A DNA stretch of 64,000 nucleotides, from NCBI GenBank assembly GCA_965263335.1, contig CBDHHE010000001.1, forward strand, positions 3,472,001 to 3,536,000, written 5' to 3'. The DNA comes from Thermohalobaculum sp965263335. GTDB taxonomy: Bacteria; Pseudomonadota; Alphaproteobacteria; Rhodobacterales; Rhodobacteraceae. The notes below the pieces were generated by a model, which was not told where the DNA came from, searched no databases, and saw nothing but the letters and a program-made list of their open reading frames with translations. This document shows, in pieces, positions 1 to 8,141 of this stretch. Both the position numbers and the translations under genes were made by a program. Each line of letters opens with the position of its first letter. Within the stretch, counting starts at the first letter, position 1.

Positions 1-118
1 AGTCGACAACGACCTGTTCCTCGATTCGGGCCGGGACAGTCTCAATCGAGACGCCGGCGTTCACCAGCATCGTGCGTCTCGCAGCACTCATACTTGCCAG
101 AACCAGATCTGCAGTCAT
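1..118 (-). CDS. maf: Maf-like nucleotide pyrophosphatase, N-terminal part only
   Basis: Only the first 39 codons are in the window; the gene runs off the left edge. The start reads MTADLVLASMSAARRTML, followed by a segment ending in PARIEE. This matches the Maf/YceF opening, normally LILAS-S-RR-LL followed by a P-x-I-D/E-E motif. Maf proteins hydrolyse non-canonical nucleoside triphosphates. The ATG at 118-116 overlaps the TGA of the upstream PEP-regulator gene by four bases (ATGA), so the two are probably translationally coupled. The pairing of this regulator with maf is known in alphaproteobacteria. Family assignment is good; the subfamily cannot be decided from so few residues. Confidence 0.75.
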   Translation of the reverse strand, partial: MTADLVLASMSAARRTMLVNAGVSIETVPARIEEQVVVD

Positions 119-972
119 CGATGCGTACTGCGTCGTTCACCGAGATCGGCCATGATGCTGGCGGCCGTTTCTTCGATGGACCGGCGGGTCACGTCGATCA
201 CCGGTATGTTGTATCGTTCGAAAAACAGCAGCGCGTCAGCCACTTCGGTTCGGATCCTGTCGATTTCCGCATAGTCGGCCGTTCCTCTGCTGGTACCCGC
301 GCCAATCGACAACAAACGATGCTCACGGATCTGGCTGAGGCGGGCCGGGCTGGCGGTCAGACCTATGATCGGCACGCCTGCCTTGATGGCCTCGAGGAAG
401 GCCGGATCAGGCTCCTGCCCCGGAACAAGCGGCACGTTGGCAGCTTTCACGCCGCGGTATGCCAGATAGATGGAGGTGGGTGTCTTCGAAGTCCGGCTAA
501 CCCCTGTCAGGATCACGTCAGCATTCAGGAGACGTTTGGACAAAACCCCGTCATCATGTGCGATCGCGAACTCAAGCGCCGTAATGCGATCGAAGTACTC
601 ATCGGTGAGCTGATACTGCATGCCGGGGCGGTGCTGATCGGGCTTTCCAAACAGCTTCGACAATTCAGCCATGACAGGGTCAAGCACGGAAATGGCCCGT
701 ATCCCCAGAGACCCGCAATGCTGATCCAATCTCGCTCGCAAGTCGTCATCGGCAAGAGTGTGAAAGACCGCACCGGGTCGATCAGCCAGCCTGGACAGTA
801 TGGAGTCGAGTTCGTCCCGGGTGCGTACAAACACATGCAGATCAACGGTCGCATTTGCATGGCTGAACGGCGCCAGAGCCGCACGCGTGAGCGCTTTGAG
901 TGTCTCACCGGTCGAGTCTGACACCAGATAGATTTGGTGGTTCTTTTGATCAGTGGCCTGCTTGTCCGGCAT
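115..972 (-). CDS. ppsR: Pyruvate, water dikinase / pyruvate phosphate dikinase regulatory protein (DUF299 kinase-pyrophosphorylase)
   Basis: A 285-residue protein of the usual family length. Members are bifunctional Ser/Thr kinase and Pi-dependent pyrophosphorylases that switch PEP synthase or PPDK off and on. It opens with IYLVSDSTGETL, the conserved N-terminal signature, and carries the P-loop-like GVSRTSKTPTSIYLA near residue 158. The segment IGLTASPARLSQIREHRL and the C-terminal VIDVTRRSIEETA are also typical. A GAGG sequence sits shortly before the ATG. Transcription runs away from hemE, so the two genes diverge across the candidate origin. Whether the target is PpsA or PPDK cannot be told here; neither gene is in the window. 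Confidence 0.93.
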   Translation of the reverse strand: MPDKQATDQKNHQIYLVSDSTGETLKALTRAALAPFSHANATVDLHVFVRTRDELDSILSRLADRPGAVFHTLADDDLRARLDQHCGSLGIRAISVLDPVMAELSKLFGKPDQHRPGMQYQLTDEYFDRITALEFAIAHDDGVLSKRLLNADVILTGVSRTSKTPTSIYLAYRGVKAANVPLVPGQEPDPAFLEAIKAGVPIIGLTASPARLSQIREHRLLSIGAGTSRGTADYAEIDRIRTEVADALLFFERYNIPVIDVTRRSIEETAASIMADLGERRSTHR

Positions 973-1121
973 TCTACCTCGAGGCGATGCTGCTCAACCC
1001 GGTTTGCTCCTGCCTGTTAGTTCTGGGGATCACGGGGAGAGATCCGGGCGATCAGGAAGTCTCTCTCAGATTGGCTGGAAACGTCCACATGTTTATATGT
1101 TCGGCACCGGAGATTTGCATT

Positions 1122-1130
1122 TGTGGATAA
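1122..1130 (-). promoter_or_regulatory. DnaA box (perfect match)
   Basis: Plus strand TGTGGATAA, so the minus strand reads TTATCCACA, identical to the strong consensus DnaA box. It lies in the noncoding gap upstream of hemE. Confidence 0.7.
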
Positions 1131-1289
1131 CACTGCGCTGTCTGACAGCTGAGCAATCACGACCGGCACATGACGGATTTCTAACAAGAAGAATTACTGT
1201 AAACCTTTGAAATCACGTGCATTATATACGCGTACAATCTTGACAGAAACACCGAAGCCACTTACGAGCCAATTTGCACGGGAAAGAGC

Positions 1290-1298
1290 GGTGGATAA
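1290..1298 (-). promoter_or_regulatory. DnaA box-like site (one mismatch)
   Basis: Plus strand GGTGGATAA, minus strand TTATCCACC, one base from the DnaA consensus and in the same orientation as the perfect box about 170 bases away. Confidence 0.5.
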
Positions 1299-1402
1299 AT
1301 CGGTGGGAAAACATCTAGGCATCGTGGATCCCCACTACTCACCGCTCATACTAACAACAACATCCTTAAGACTCTTAGAGAAGAAACAGTTCAGGGGCCG
1401 CA

Positions 1403-2443
1403 ATGTCCACGAAGCAGAAAACACTCCTACGTGTGCTCGATGGTGAGGCGGTGTCTCCTCCTCCAATCTGGCTGATGCGGCAGGCAGGTCGTTATCTACC
1501 TGAGTACCGGGAAACGCGGGCAAAAGCCGGAAGCTTTCTTGACCTTTGCTACACACCCGAGCTCGCAGAAGAAGTGACGCTGCAGCCCATCCGTAGGTTT
1601 GGCTTTGATGCGTCCATACTCTTCGCAGACATCCTTCTGATCCCGCATGCGCTTGGGCAACCTCTCCGGTTCGTTGAAGGTGAAGGTCCCCGTCTCGATC
1701 CGATAAGCGAGCGGACACACCTCGGCACCTTGAGACCTTTGGACGAGATCGACGAAACCCTCGGACCTGTCTACGAGACGGTAACGCGTTTGTCGCGTTC
1801 GCTGCCCTCAGAAACGACGCTGATCGGTTTTGCGGGCGCGCCTTGGACCGTTGCGACCTACATGATTGCGGGTCGCGGGACGCCTGATCAGGGGCCTGCA
1901 CGACGCTTCATGTACCAGGACCCAGAGGGGTTTGCTGAGCTGATCGATCTAGTGACTTCCGCGACGGTTCACTACCTCTCGAAGCAGATCGATGCCGGCG
2001 CCGAGGTCGTGATGCTATTCGACAGTTGGGCGGGCGCCCTGCCGGCAGACAAGTTCTCTGAGTTCGCCGTAAAACCCGCGCAGACCATTGTCTCGGAGTT
2101 GCGGCAGCGTCATCCGTCCATACCAGCGATCGGATTTCCGCGTGGTGCCGGCCTGGGGTATCCTGACTATGGCCAAGCGACCGGAGTGTCAGGACTCGCA
2201 GTAGATGCGAGCGTACCCATGAAAACTCTCAATGAGATGACCGGCGGAAAGATAGCTTTGCAGGGAAACCTCGATCCGATGCTCATGGTTTCAGGCGGAA
2301 CCCAGCTGGACACATCGGTTCGTGAGCTCCTCAGAACCATGTCCGGTGTGCCGCATGTTTTTAACCTAGGTCATGGGATCACGCCCGAAGCGGATGTGGC
2401 GAATGTCGAGCGGCTGATCAACCTGGTCCGCGGAAACGCCTGA
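1403..2443 (+). CDS. hemE: Uroporphyrinogen decarboxylase
   Basis: A 346-residue cytosolic enzyme that decarboxylates the four acetate side chains of uroporphyrinogen III to give coproporphyrinogen III in heme synthesis. The family N-terminus is present (PPPIWLMRQAGRYLPEYR, containing the substrate-binding RQAGRY), as are GFAGAPWTVATYM near residue 140 and LFDSWAGAL near 210. Length is normal. A purine-rich AGGGGC precedes the ATG. The TGA overlaps the next start by one base (TGATG), so hemE and hemJ form an operon devoted to heme. Its place beside the candidate origin is the known arrangement in Caulobacter-like genomes. Confidence 0.97.
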   Translation: MSTKQKTLLRVLDGEAVSPPPIWLMRQAGRYLPEYRETRAKAGSFLDLCYTPELAEEVTLQPIRRFGFDASILFADILLIPHALGQPLRFVEGEGPRLDPISERTHLGTLRPLDEIDETLGPVYETVTRLSRSLPSETTLIGFAGAPWTVATYMIAGRGTPDQGPARRFMYQDPEGFAELIDLVTSATVHYLSKQIDAGAEVVMLFDSWAGALPADKFSEFAVKPAQTIVSELRQRHPSIPAIGFPRGAGLGYPDYGQATGVSGLAVDASVPMKTLNEMTGGKIALQGNLDPMLMVSGGTQLDTSVRELLRTMSGVPHVFNLGHGITPEADVANVERLINLVRGNA

Positions 2444-2895
2444 TGCAGGATCTCCTGGTCGCAATCTATCCGTGGGCAAAGGCGCTGCACATCATGGCTG
2501 TCATCAGCTGGATGGCTGGCATCTTCTACCTGCCCCGCTTGTTCGTTTATCACGCTGAGCGTGCGAAAGACGGCGGCGAGCTGGCTGATACGCTTGTGAT
2601 CATGGAGCTCAAACTGTTCCGGGTGATCATGAACCCGGCCATGATCGCAACATGGGTGTTTGGCCTCTTGCTCGTGATGACACCGGGCGTGATCGATTGG
2701 GGATCTGGTTGGGTCTGGGTAAAGGCGGTTCTGGTTGTCGCGATGACATGGTTTCATCATTCGCTCGGCAGGTGGCGCAAGGCGCTCGCCGGGGGACAAG
2801 ATGAGCATACCGGGCGATTTTTCAGGCTCGCCAACGAAGTACCGACTGTCCTGATGATCGGGATAGTCATCATGGTTGTTGTTCGTCCGTTTTAG
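2443..2895 (+). CDS. hemJ: Protoporphyrinogen IX oxidase, HemJ family
   Basis: A 150-residue integral membrane protein of the HemJ (TIGR00701/UPF0093) family, which oxidises protoporphyrinogen IX to protoporphyrin IX in many bacteria lacking HemG or HemY. About four hydrophobic segments are visible. The conserved AKALHIMAVISWMAGIFYLPRL near the N-terminus carries the family His and the W-M-AG-FYLPR signature, and WVWVKAVLV and FHHSLGRWRK follow. Because it is coupled to hemE, the pathway assignment is firm. The hemB-D and hemH genes are not in the window. Confidence 0.93.
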   Translation: MQDLLVAIYPWAKALHIMAVISWMAGIFYLPRLFVYHAERAKDGGELADTLVIMELKLFRVIMNPAMIATWVFGLLLVMTPGVIDWGSGWVWVKAVLVVAMTWFHHSLGRWRKALAGGQDEHTGRFFRLANEVPTVLMIGIVIMVVVRPF

Positions 2896-2907
2896 CATCG
2901 GTTCTAA

Positions 2908-2937
2908 TTGACATTTTGTGACAGGTGGATGTATAGA
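2908..2937 (+). promoter_or_regulatory. Sigma70-type promoter for rho
   Basis: TTGACA at 2908-2913 and TATAGA at 2932-2937 are separated by 18 bases, in the gap between hemJ and rho. The roughly 95-base leader that follows could host Rho autoregulation, but no specific structure was established. Confidence 0.65.
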
Positions 2938-3032
2938 CGGCGCACCGGGCGCTCGCTAAGTAACTTGTGCCCGCCTCGATCAATGATCGCCCTCCTCTCC
3001 TTCTCCGAAGACCAAGCGGCTTGGACCGTGAG

Positions 3033-4298
3033 ATGACCGAACAGAAATTATCCGACCTTAAGGCGAAATCGCCGACTGAACTTCTTGCATTGGCTGAAGA
3101 GCTCGAAATCGAGGGTGCATCCTCGATGCGCAAACAGGATATGATGTTTGCGATCCTGAAGGAGCTCGCAGAAGAAGGCGTCGAGATCGTCGGGAACGGC
3201 GTACTCGAAGTGCTGCAGGATGGGTTTGGATTCCTGAGGTCTCCCGATGTGAACTACCTGCCCGGTCCGGATGACATCTATCTGAGCCCGTCTCAGATCC
3301 GACGGTTTTCACTCAGAACAGGCGACACCGTTGAAGGACCAATCCGCGCACCAAAAGACAGCGAGCGCTATTTTGCCCTGCTCAAGATCAATACGATAAA
3401 TTTCGAAGACCCGGACAAAGCTCGCCACAAAGTTCACTTCGATAATTTGACACCGCTCTACCCCGACGAGCGCTTCAAGCTGGAGATCGAAGACCCAACG
3501 ATCAAGGACCGCTCGGCGCGTGTAATTGACTTGGTGTCGCCCATCGGAAAGGGACAGCGTTGTTTGATTGTGGCACCGCCACGGACCGGGAAGACAGTGC
3601 TGCTCCAGAACATCGCCCATTCGATCGAGCGCAATCACCCGGAGTGCTATCTCATCGTTCTGCTGATTGATGAGCGGCCTGAAGAGGTCACGGACATGCA
3701 GCGTTCGGTCAAAGGCGAAGTCGTCTCATCGACGTTTGACGAACCGGCGGCTCGACACGTTGCCGTTTCGGAGATGGTGATCGAAAAAGCCAAGCGATTG
3801 ACTGAGCATGGTCGTGACGTGGTGATCTTGCTGGATTCCATCACAAGACTGGGACGTGCGTACAACACGGTGGTGCCCAGCTCCGGCAAAGTGCTCACAG
3901 GTGGTGTCGATGCGAACGCGCTGCAACGTCCGAAACGGTTCTTTGGCGCTGCCCGCAACATCGAAGAAGGCGGATCGCTCACCATCATTGCGACGGCCCT
4001 GATCGACACCGGTAGTCGGATGGACGAGGTGATCTTCGAAGAATTCAAGGGCACTGGCAATTCCGAGATCATTCTCGACCGTAAGGTTTCTGACAAGCGC
4101 GTGTTCCCCTCGATCGATATTTTGAAATCTGGTACCCGCAAGGAAGAATTGCTGGTTTCCAAGACCGATCTCACAAAAATGTTTGTGCTTCGACGGATCC
4201 TCAATCCGATGGGTACAACGGATGCGATAGAGTTCCTTCTTGGAAAGTTGAAGCAGACCAAAACAAACAGCGAGTTCTTCGATTCGATGAACGCCTGA
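3033..4298 (+). CDS. rho: Transcription termination factor Rho
   Basis: A hexameric RNA helicase/ATPase that terminates transcription. From the ATG at 3033 the product has 421 residues and begins MTEQKLSDLKAKSPTELLALA, the usual Rho N-terminal helical region; an in-frame upstream start at 2967 would add a non-homologous leader and is rejected. The cold-shock-like RNA-binding domain contains GFGFLRSP near residue 67. Walker A reads APPRTGKT and the Walker B region VVILLDSIT. The Q/R-loop segments (GAARNIEEGGSLT, TGNSEIILDR) are intact. It is a single-gene unit with its own promoter upstream, between the heme genes and mnmE. Confidence 0.97.
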   Translation: MTEQKLSDLKAKSPTELLALAEELEIEGASSMRKQDMMFAILKELAEEGVEIVGNGVLEVLQDGFGFLRSPDVNYLPGPDDIYLSPSQIRRFSLRTGDTVEGPIRAPKDSERYFALLKINTINFEDPDKARHKVHFDNLTPLYPDERFKLEIEDPTIKDRSARVIDLVSPIGKGQRCLIVAPPRTGKTVLLQNIAHSIERNHPECYLIVLLIDERPEEVTDMQRSVKGEVVSSTFDEPAARHVAVSEMVIEKAKRLTEHGRDVVILLDSITRLGRAYNTVVPSSGKVLTGGVDANALQRPKRFFGAARNIEEGGSLTIIATALIDTGSRMDEVIFEEFKGTGNSEIILDRKVSDKRVFPSIDILKSGTRKEELLVSKTDLTKMFVLRRILNPMGTTDAIEFLLGKLKQTKTNSEFFDSMNA

Positions 4299-4328
4299 CT
4301 TTGGCTGCCGGCAGGTTATTCCTGCGCT

Positions 4329-5648
4329 ATGAAGTTCCCGATGGCTGATCGTGACACGATATTCGCTCTAGCTTCAGGTACTGTGCAAGCGGGTGTTGCG
4401 GTTCTTCGTATCTCGGGACCAGAATCTTTCAAGTGCTTGAATTCATTAATAAAAACAAAAGTCACTAAGCCCAGATTTCTTGAGCTGCGCACGCTTTACG
4501 ATCAAGATGCGAATGTATTGGATAAGGCCCTGGTTGCGGTGTTCAACGAAGGTGCCAGTTTCACAGGTGAACAGTCTGCGGAAATCCACTGTCACGGCAG
4601 TCGGGCTGTCATAACCAAATTGCTGGATGTTCTTGGTGAGTTCGAGGGGTGTCGACTGGCCAAACCAGGGGAATTTACCAGAAGAGCATTCGAGAACGGG
4701 CGCATCGATCTGATCGAGGCTGAGGGGCTTGCTGATCTCGTTTCGGCGGAAACAGAGCTGCAGAGACGACAGGCCATCACTGCTTTTACTGGCGCACTTT
4801 CTGACCAGGCTTCGATGTGGCGTGAGGAACTGATAGAGGCGCTGGCGTTGCTGGAGGTCACCATCGACTGGTCAGACGAGGATGTTCCGGAGGATGTGAC
4901 CAACGAGGTGTGCGAAGTCCTGAACCGTTTGCGCGCGGCGATGGCAGAGGTCCTGTTGGCTTCGGCGTCGTCAGAGCAAGTGCGAGACGGATTTGAAATC
5001 GCCTTTGTGGGCGCACCTAATACTGGCAAGTCAACTTTGCTGAACGTCCTCGCAGGGCGTGACGCTGCCATCACGTCTGAGGTAGAAGGAACGACACGAG
5101 ACATTATTGAACTGAGATATGATTTGGAGGGTATTCCTGTTTGTTTTCTTGACATGGCAGGTATTCGAACATCTTCGGACTTTGTCGAGCAAGTTGGAAT
5201 TGAGCGAGCAAGAGAACGGGCAAGCCGGGCAAGCCTTAGGGTCTTCATGAACTGTGCGAATGTGGCTTCTAGTGGAGAAACCGATGACTTGCGACGTGAT
5301 GGAGACATCTCTCTTTGGATGAAAGCTGATCTGTCATCCGGACCGGGTGATGTTGAAGTTTCTGCTCATGACAAATCAGGGATTGATTCGTTTTTGGCTT
5401 TGCTGAAGACACGCTTGCAGCCAAGATCGTTTTCAGACGCTATAGTTTCGTCCAAGCGGCAAAAGGAATCAATCTCTGGCGCGATATCGGCGATAGAACG
5501 AGCCAAGTTGCAGCTCGATAAATCACAGCTTGAGATATCTGTTGAAGAGTTGAGGACAGCAAGCCGACATATGGAAGCGCTATTTGGTCGAGTTTGCACG
5601 GAGGACGTTCTAGGCAAAGTGTTTTCCACATTTTGCCTTGGAAAGTAG
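4329..5648 (+). CDS. mnmE: tRNA uridine-5-carboxymethylaminomethyl modification GTPase MnmE
   Basis: Partner of MnmG in the cmnm5U34 modification of tRNAs. The 439-residue product has the N-terminal folate-binding domain starting DTIFALASG, a helical domain, and an inserted G domain with G1 APNTGKST (about residue 228), the G2 stretch GTTRD and G3 DMAGIR. It ends in CLGK, the conserved C-x-GK tail. The G4 position reads MKAD where the consensus is NKxD. ATG at 4329 is used; an in-frame ATG at 4341 (MADRDTIF) is equally plausible. mnmG starts three bases after the stop region, so the two modification-complex subunits are co-transcribed. The gene looks AT-richer than most of the window. Confidence 0.95.
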   Translation: MKFPMADRDTIFALASGTVQAGVAVLRISGPESFKCLNSLIKTKVTKPRFLELRTLYDQDANVLDKALVAVFNEGASFTGEQSAEIHCHGSRAVITKLLDVLGEFEGCRLAKPGEFTRRAFENGRIDLIEAEGLADLVSAETELQRRQAITAFTGALSDQASMWREELIEALALLEVTIDWSDEDVPEDVTNEVCEVLNRLRAAMAEVLLASASSEQVRDGFEIAFVGAPNTGKSTLLNVLAGRDAAITSEVEGTTRDIIELRYDLEGIPVCFLDMAGIRTSSDFVEQVGIERARERASRASLRVFMNCANVASSGETDDLRRDGDISLWMKADLSSGPGDVEVSAHDKSGIDSFLALLKTRLQPRSFSDAIVSSKRQKESISGAISAIERAKLQLDKSQLEISVEELRTASRHMEALFGRVCTEDVLGKVFSTFCLGK

Positions 5649-5651
5649 GAG

Positions 5652-7514
5652 GTGTTTCACGTGAAACACGATGTAGTTGTGGTTGGTGGCGGGCATGCGG
5701 GAACAGAAGCTGCTCTTGCGAGCGCACGTATGGGCGCCGATACAATTCTCATCACCCATCGCATTGATAGATTAGGAGAAATGTCGTGTAATCCCGCTAT
5801 GGGCGGGATCGGCAAAGGCCATCTCATTCGAGAAATTGATGCACTCGATGGCCTGATGGGGAGGGCTGCGGACTACGCTGGAATTCAGTTCCGGTTGTTG
5901 AATAGAAGAAAGGGACCTGCAGTTCGCGGACCCAGAGCCCAGTGCGACCGGGACCGATATAAGCAGTTCGTTCAGAGCCAGGTATCACAGCAAGTCAACC
6001 TAACGATTATTGAGTCTGAGGTCACGAGCCTCCTGCTTTGCAATGACCGTGTGACCGGTGTCTGCTTGAGCGAAGGATCACAGGTTCACGCACATGCGGT
6101 GGTCCTCACCACGGGAACTTTTTTACGCGGTGTAATACATATTGGGACAAAGACATTTGAGGGAGGTCGAAAGGGCGATCCTTCCTCTATTTCATTGGCA
6201 TCTCAGATTGACGACCTGGACCTTACCTTGGGCCGGCTCAAGACTGGAACTCCCCCGAGGATAGACAAAAACTCAGTTGATTTTAGTAATCTGTTGCCGC
6301 AGCCAGGAGACAAACGCGCAGAAATGCTGTCGTTTGTCTCGAAGCAACCTGTTGCGCCTCAAACAGAGTGCGCAATTGCGCGAACGAGCGCAAAAACACA
6401 CGAAATAGTTAGGAAAAACCTCGATAAATCAGCAATGTACAGCGGTCGCATCGGTGCTAAGGGACCAAGATATTGTCCCTCAATTGAAGATAAAGTAGTT
6501 CGATTTGCAGATAAGCCCGATCACCAGATTTTTCTCGAACCGGAGGGCCTGAATAGCAACGCAATTTATCCGAACGGTCTTTCGAACTCCCTTCCTGAAG
6601 AAGTTCAAGAGCAGCTCCTGCATTCCATTGAAGGATTGACTCACGCTCAAGTTTTGCAACCTGGTTATGCCATCGAGTATGACTATGTTGATCCGCGATG
6701 CCTCCTGCGTTCCTTGGAGGTTTCCAGATGTCCTGGCTTGTATCTAGCCGGTCAGATAAATGGCACCACAGGATATGAGGAAGCTGGAGCTCAAGGGATA
6801 GTTGCGGGCATAAACGCAGTTAGAAGTGTTAGAGACGAAGATCCTGTAATTTTTGATAGAGCCGATGCATACATTGGAGTTCTCATCGACGATCTTACGT
6901 CGCTGGGCGTATCCGAACCGTACAGGATGTTTACGTCTAGAGCCGAGTATCGATTGCTTCTCCGAGCCGACAATGCAGACCAGCGCCTTACGATGAAAGG
7001 GTTCGAGATCGGCTGCGTCGATGAGCAGCGATGCGAAATCTTTGAAAAGAAGTCTGAGAAGTTGGATGTTGGTAGGAAGCTGATGAAAGATACTATTTTC
7101 TCGGGGTCGGACCTGGAAGAGTTGGATGTCGAGGCAGCAAATGATGGGAGACTCCGATCAGCCTATGATCTTCTCGGACAGCTCGATGATGCATCTGAGG
7201 CTTACAAGCGCCTTCAAACAAAATTTGAAAGCATCAGCAGTGATGTTCTCGAAGTCCTTGCCGCGGAGGCCAAGTACGAACCATACATTCGCCGACAACA
7301 AGCTGATATTGATCAAATGCGCAAAGACGAGTCACGTAGTTTTCCTTCAGATTTTGATTTTTCGGGCGTCGTTGGTCTTTCAAATGAGACGCGCCAGAAA
7401 CTTTCAGAGCGGAAACCGGAGACAATTTCTCAAGCAGCTCGTATTGAAGGAGTGACCCCGGCTGCTCTAACGCTGTTGATGCATTACCTTCGACGGAAGT
7501 CCAACGCGGCCTAG
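5652..7514 (+). CDS. mnmG: tRNA uridine-5-carboxymethylaminomethyl modification enzyme MnmG (GidA)
   Basis: FAD-dependent partner of MnmE. The 620-residue protein begins MFHVKHDVVVVGGGHAGTEA with a GTG start preceded by AGGAGG. The dinucleotide fold GGGHAGTEAA, MSCNPAMGGIGKGHL and RGPRAQ are the classic GidA signatures, and TGTFLRG, GYEEA and the C-terminal helical domain are intact. The first six codons are dictated by an embedded parS site, a known quirk of this gene in bacteria with nearby parAB. Length is normal. Confidence 0.97.
   Translation: MFHVKHDVVVVGGGHAGTEAALASARMGADTILITHRIDRLGEMSCNPAMGGIGKGHLIREIDALDGLMGRAADYAGIQFRLLNRRKGPAVRGPRAQCDRDRYKQFVQSQVSQQVNLTIIESEVTSLLLCNDRVTGVCLSEGSQVHAHAVVLTTGTFLRGVIHIGTKTFEGGRKGDPSSISLASQIDDLDLTLGRLKTGTPPRIDKNSVDFSNLLPQPGDKRAEMLSFVSKQPVAPQTECAIARTSAKTHEIVRKNLDKSAMYSGRIGAKGPRYCPSIEDKVVRFADKPDHQIFLEPEGLNSNAIYPNGLSNSLPEEVQEQLLHSIEGLTHAQVLQPGYAIEYDYVDPRCLLRSLEVSRCPGLYLAGQINGTTGYEEAGAQGIVAGINAVRSVRDEDPVIFDRADAYIGVLIDDLTSLGVSEPYRMFTSRAEYRLLLRADNADQRLTMKGFEIGCVDEQRCEIFEKKSEKLDVGRKLMKDTIFSGSDLEELDVEAANDGRLRSAYDLLGQLDDASEAYKRLQTKFESISSDVLEVLAAEAKYEPYIRRQQADIDQMRKDESRSFPSDFDFSGVVGLSNETRQKLSERKPETISQAARIEGVTPAALTLLMHYLRRKSNAA
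5653..5668. promoter_or_regulatory. parS: parS centromere site 1 (perfect)
   Basis: TGTTTCACGTGAAACA is a perfect 16-base palindrome identical to the canonical chromosomal parS bound by ParB. It lies inside the first codons of mnmG, 2.5 kb upstream of parA. Confidence 0.95.
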
Positions 7515-7519
7515 ATTGA

Positions 7520-8141
7520 ATGACCCGAACAGAGAACGTAAATCAATGGGATGTTTCACGTGAAACCATTGCCGATCTCTCGATCTACGCCGAACTACTG
7601 CTCAAATGGAATGGAAAAATAAACCTGATCAGTAAGCGGTCTGAATTGGAAGTCTGGTCACGACACATCGAAGATTGCCTCCAACTTTTTCCTCTTCATT
7701 CGCGAGCAAAAGGCAGCTGGTTGGACATCGGCAGCGGCGGAGGCTTTCCGGGCTTGATTTGTGCAATCGCTGCAAAAAACGAACGTCAACAGCTTACATT
7801 CATTCTGGTGGAAAGCGATGGCCGAAAGGCCGCATTCCTCTCCGAAGTCGTCCGCACTTTGAGTCTCAACGTCGAGGTGATCACAAAGCGGATCGAGGAA
7901 GTTTCACTACCACCTCAGGAGGTTCATTTCAGCCAGAGCAGTCGCATCTCTTAGTGTCCTCCTGCGCTATTCAGTTCCCTTCTGCAGCAAGAACACTTGC
8001 CTTCTTTTCCTAAAGGGTGCTGGGGCAATCGAAGAAATTGAAGAGGCGAAGAAATCTTGGTGCTTCCACTGCGATTTGATTCAGAGTAAGACGGATACCT
8101 CCGGAACAATTCTCAGACTTAGGGGGCTTCGTCCGAGATGA
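7520..8141 (+). pseudogene. rsmG: 16S rRNA m7G527 methyltransferase RsmG (GidB), frameshifted
   Basis: The 0-frame ORF (7520-7954) encodes the SAM-binding core, with LDIGSGGGFPGL around residue 73, but stops at 144 residues against about 205 for the family. The missing C-terminus is present in another frame: ISARAVASLSVLL, LLFLKGAG and TDTSGTILRLRGL run from about 7926 to a TGA at 8139-8141, which overlaps parA's start as ATGA. The frame changes near 7920-7928 by a net +1 (or -2). An AGGAGG sequence lies just before the break. This is a real mutation, a sequencing error or, less likely, a recoding event. The reconstructed protein would be normal in length. Confidence 0.88.
7553..7568. promoter_or_regulatory. 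parS: parS centromere site 2 (one mismatch)
   Basis: TGTTTCACGTGAAACC matches parS at 15 of 16 bases and lies within rsmG, where it encodes VSRET. It is about 1.9 kb from parS site 1 and 570 bases upstream of parA. Confidence 0.88.

Larger units (their letters stand above)
973..1402. other. oriC: Candidate chromosomal origin of replication (oriC) between ppsR and hemE
   Basis: This 430-base gap has no convincing gene. It contains a perfect DnaA-box sequence (TTATCCACA on the minus strand, 1122-1130) and a one-mismatch copy (1290-1298), with AT-rich stretches around 1180-1250 and 1340-1390 that could unwind. In Caulobacter and several other alphaproteobacteria the origin lies next to hemE, and here parAB and two parS sites are within 9 kb. 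TTGACA at 1240-1245 may be the -35 of the hemE promoter; the matching -10 is poor. The origin call is inferred from boxes plus synteny; no clear CtrA full site was found. Confidence 0.6.

Noticed and set aside
94..921. Plus-strand ORF of 275 codons over ppsR
   Set aside because: Antisense shadow of a well-conserved gene; no motif of its own.
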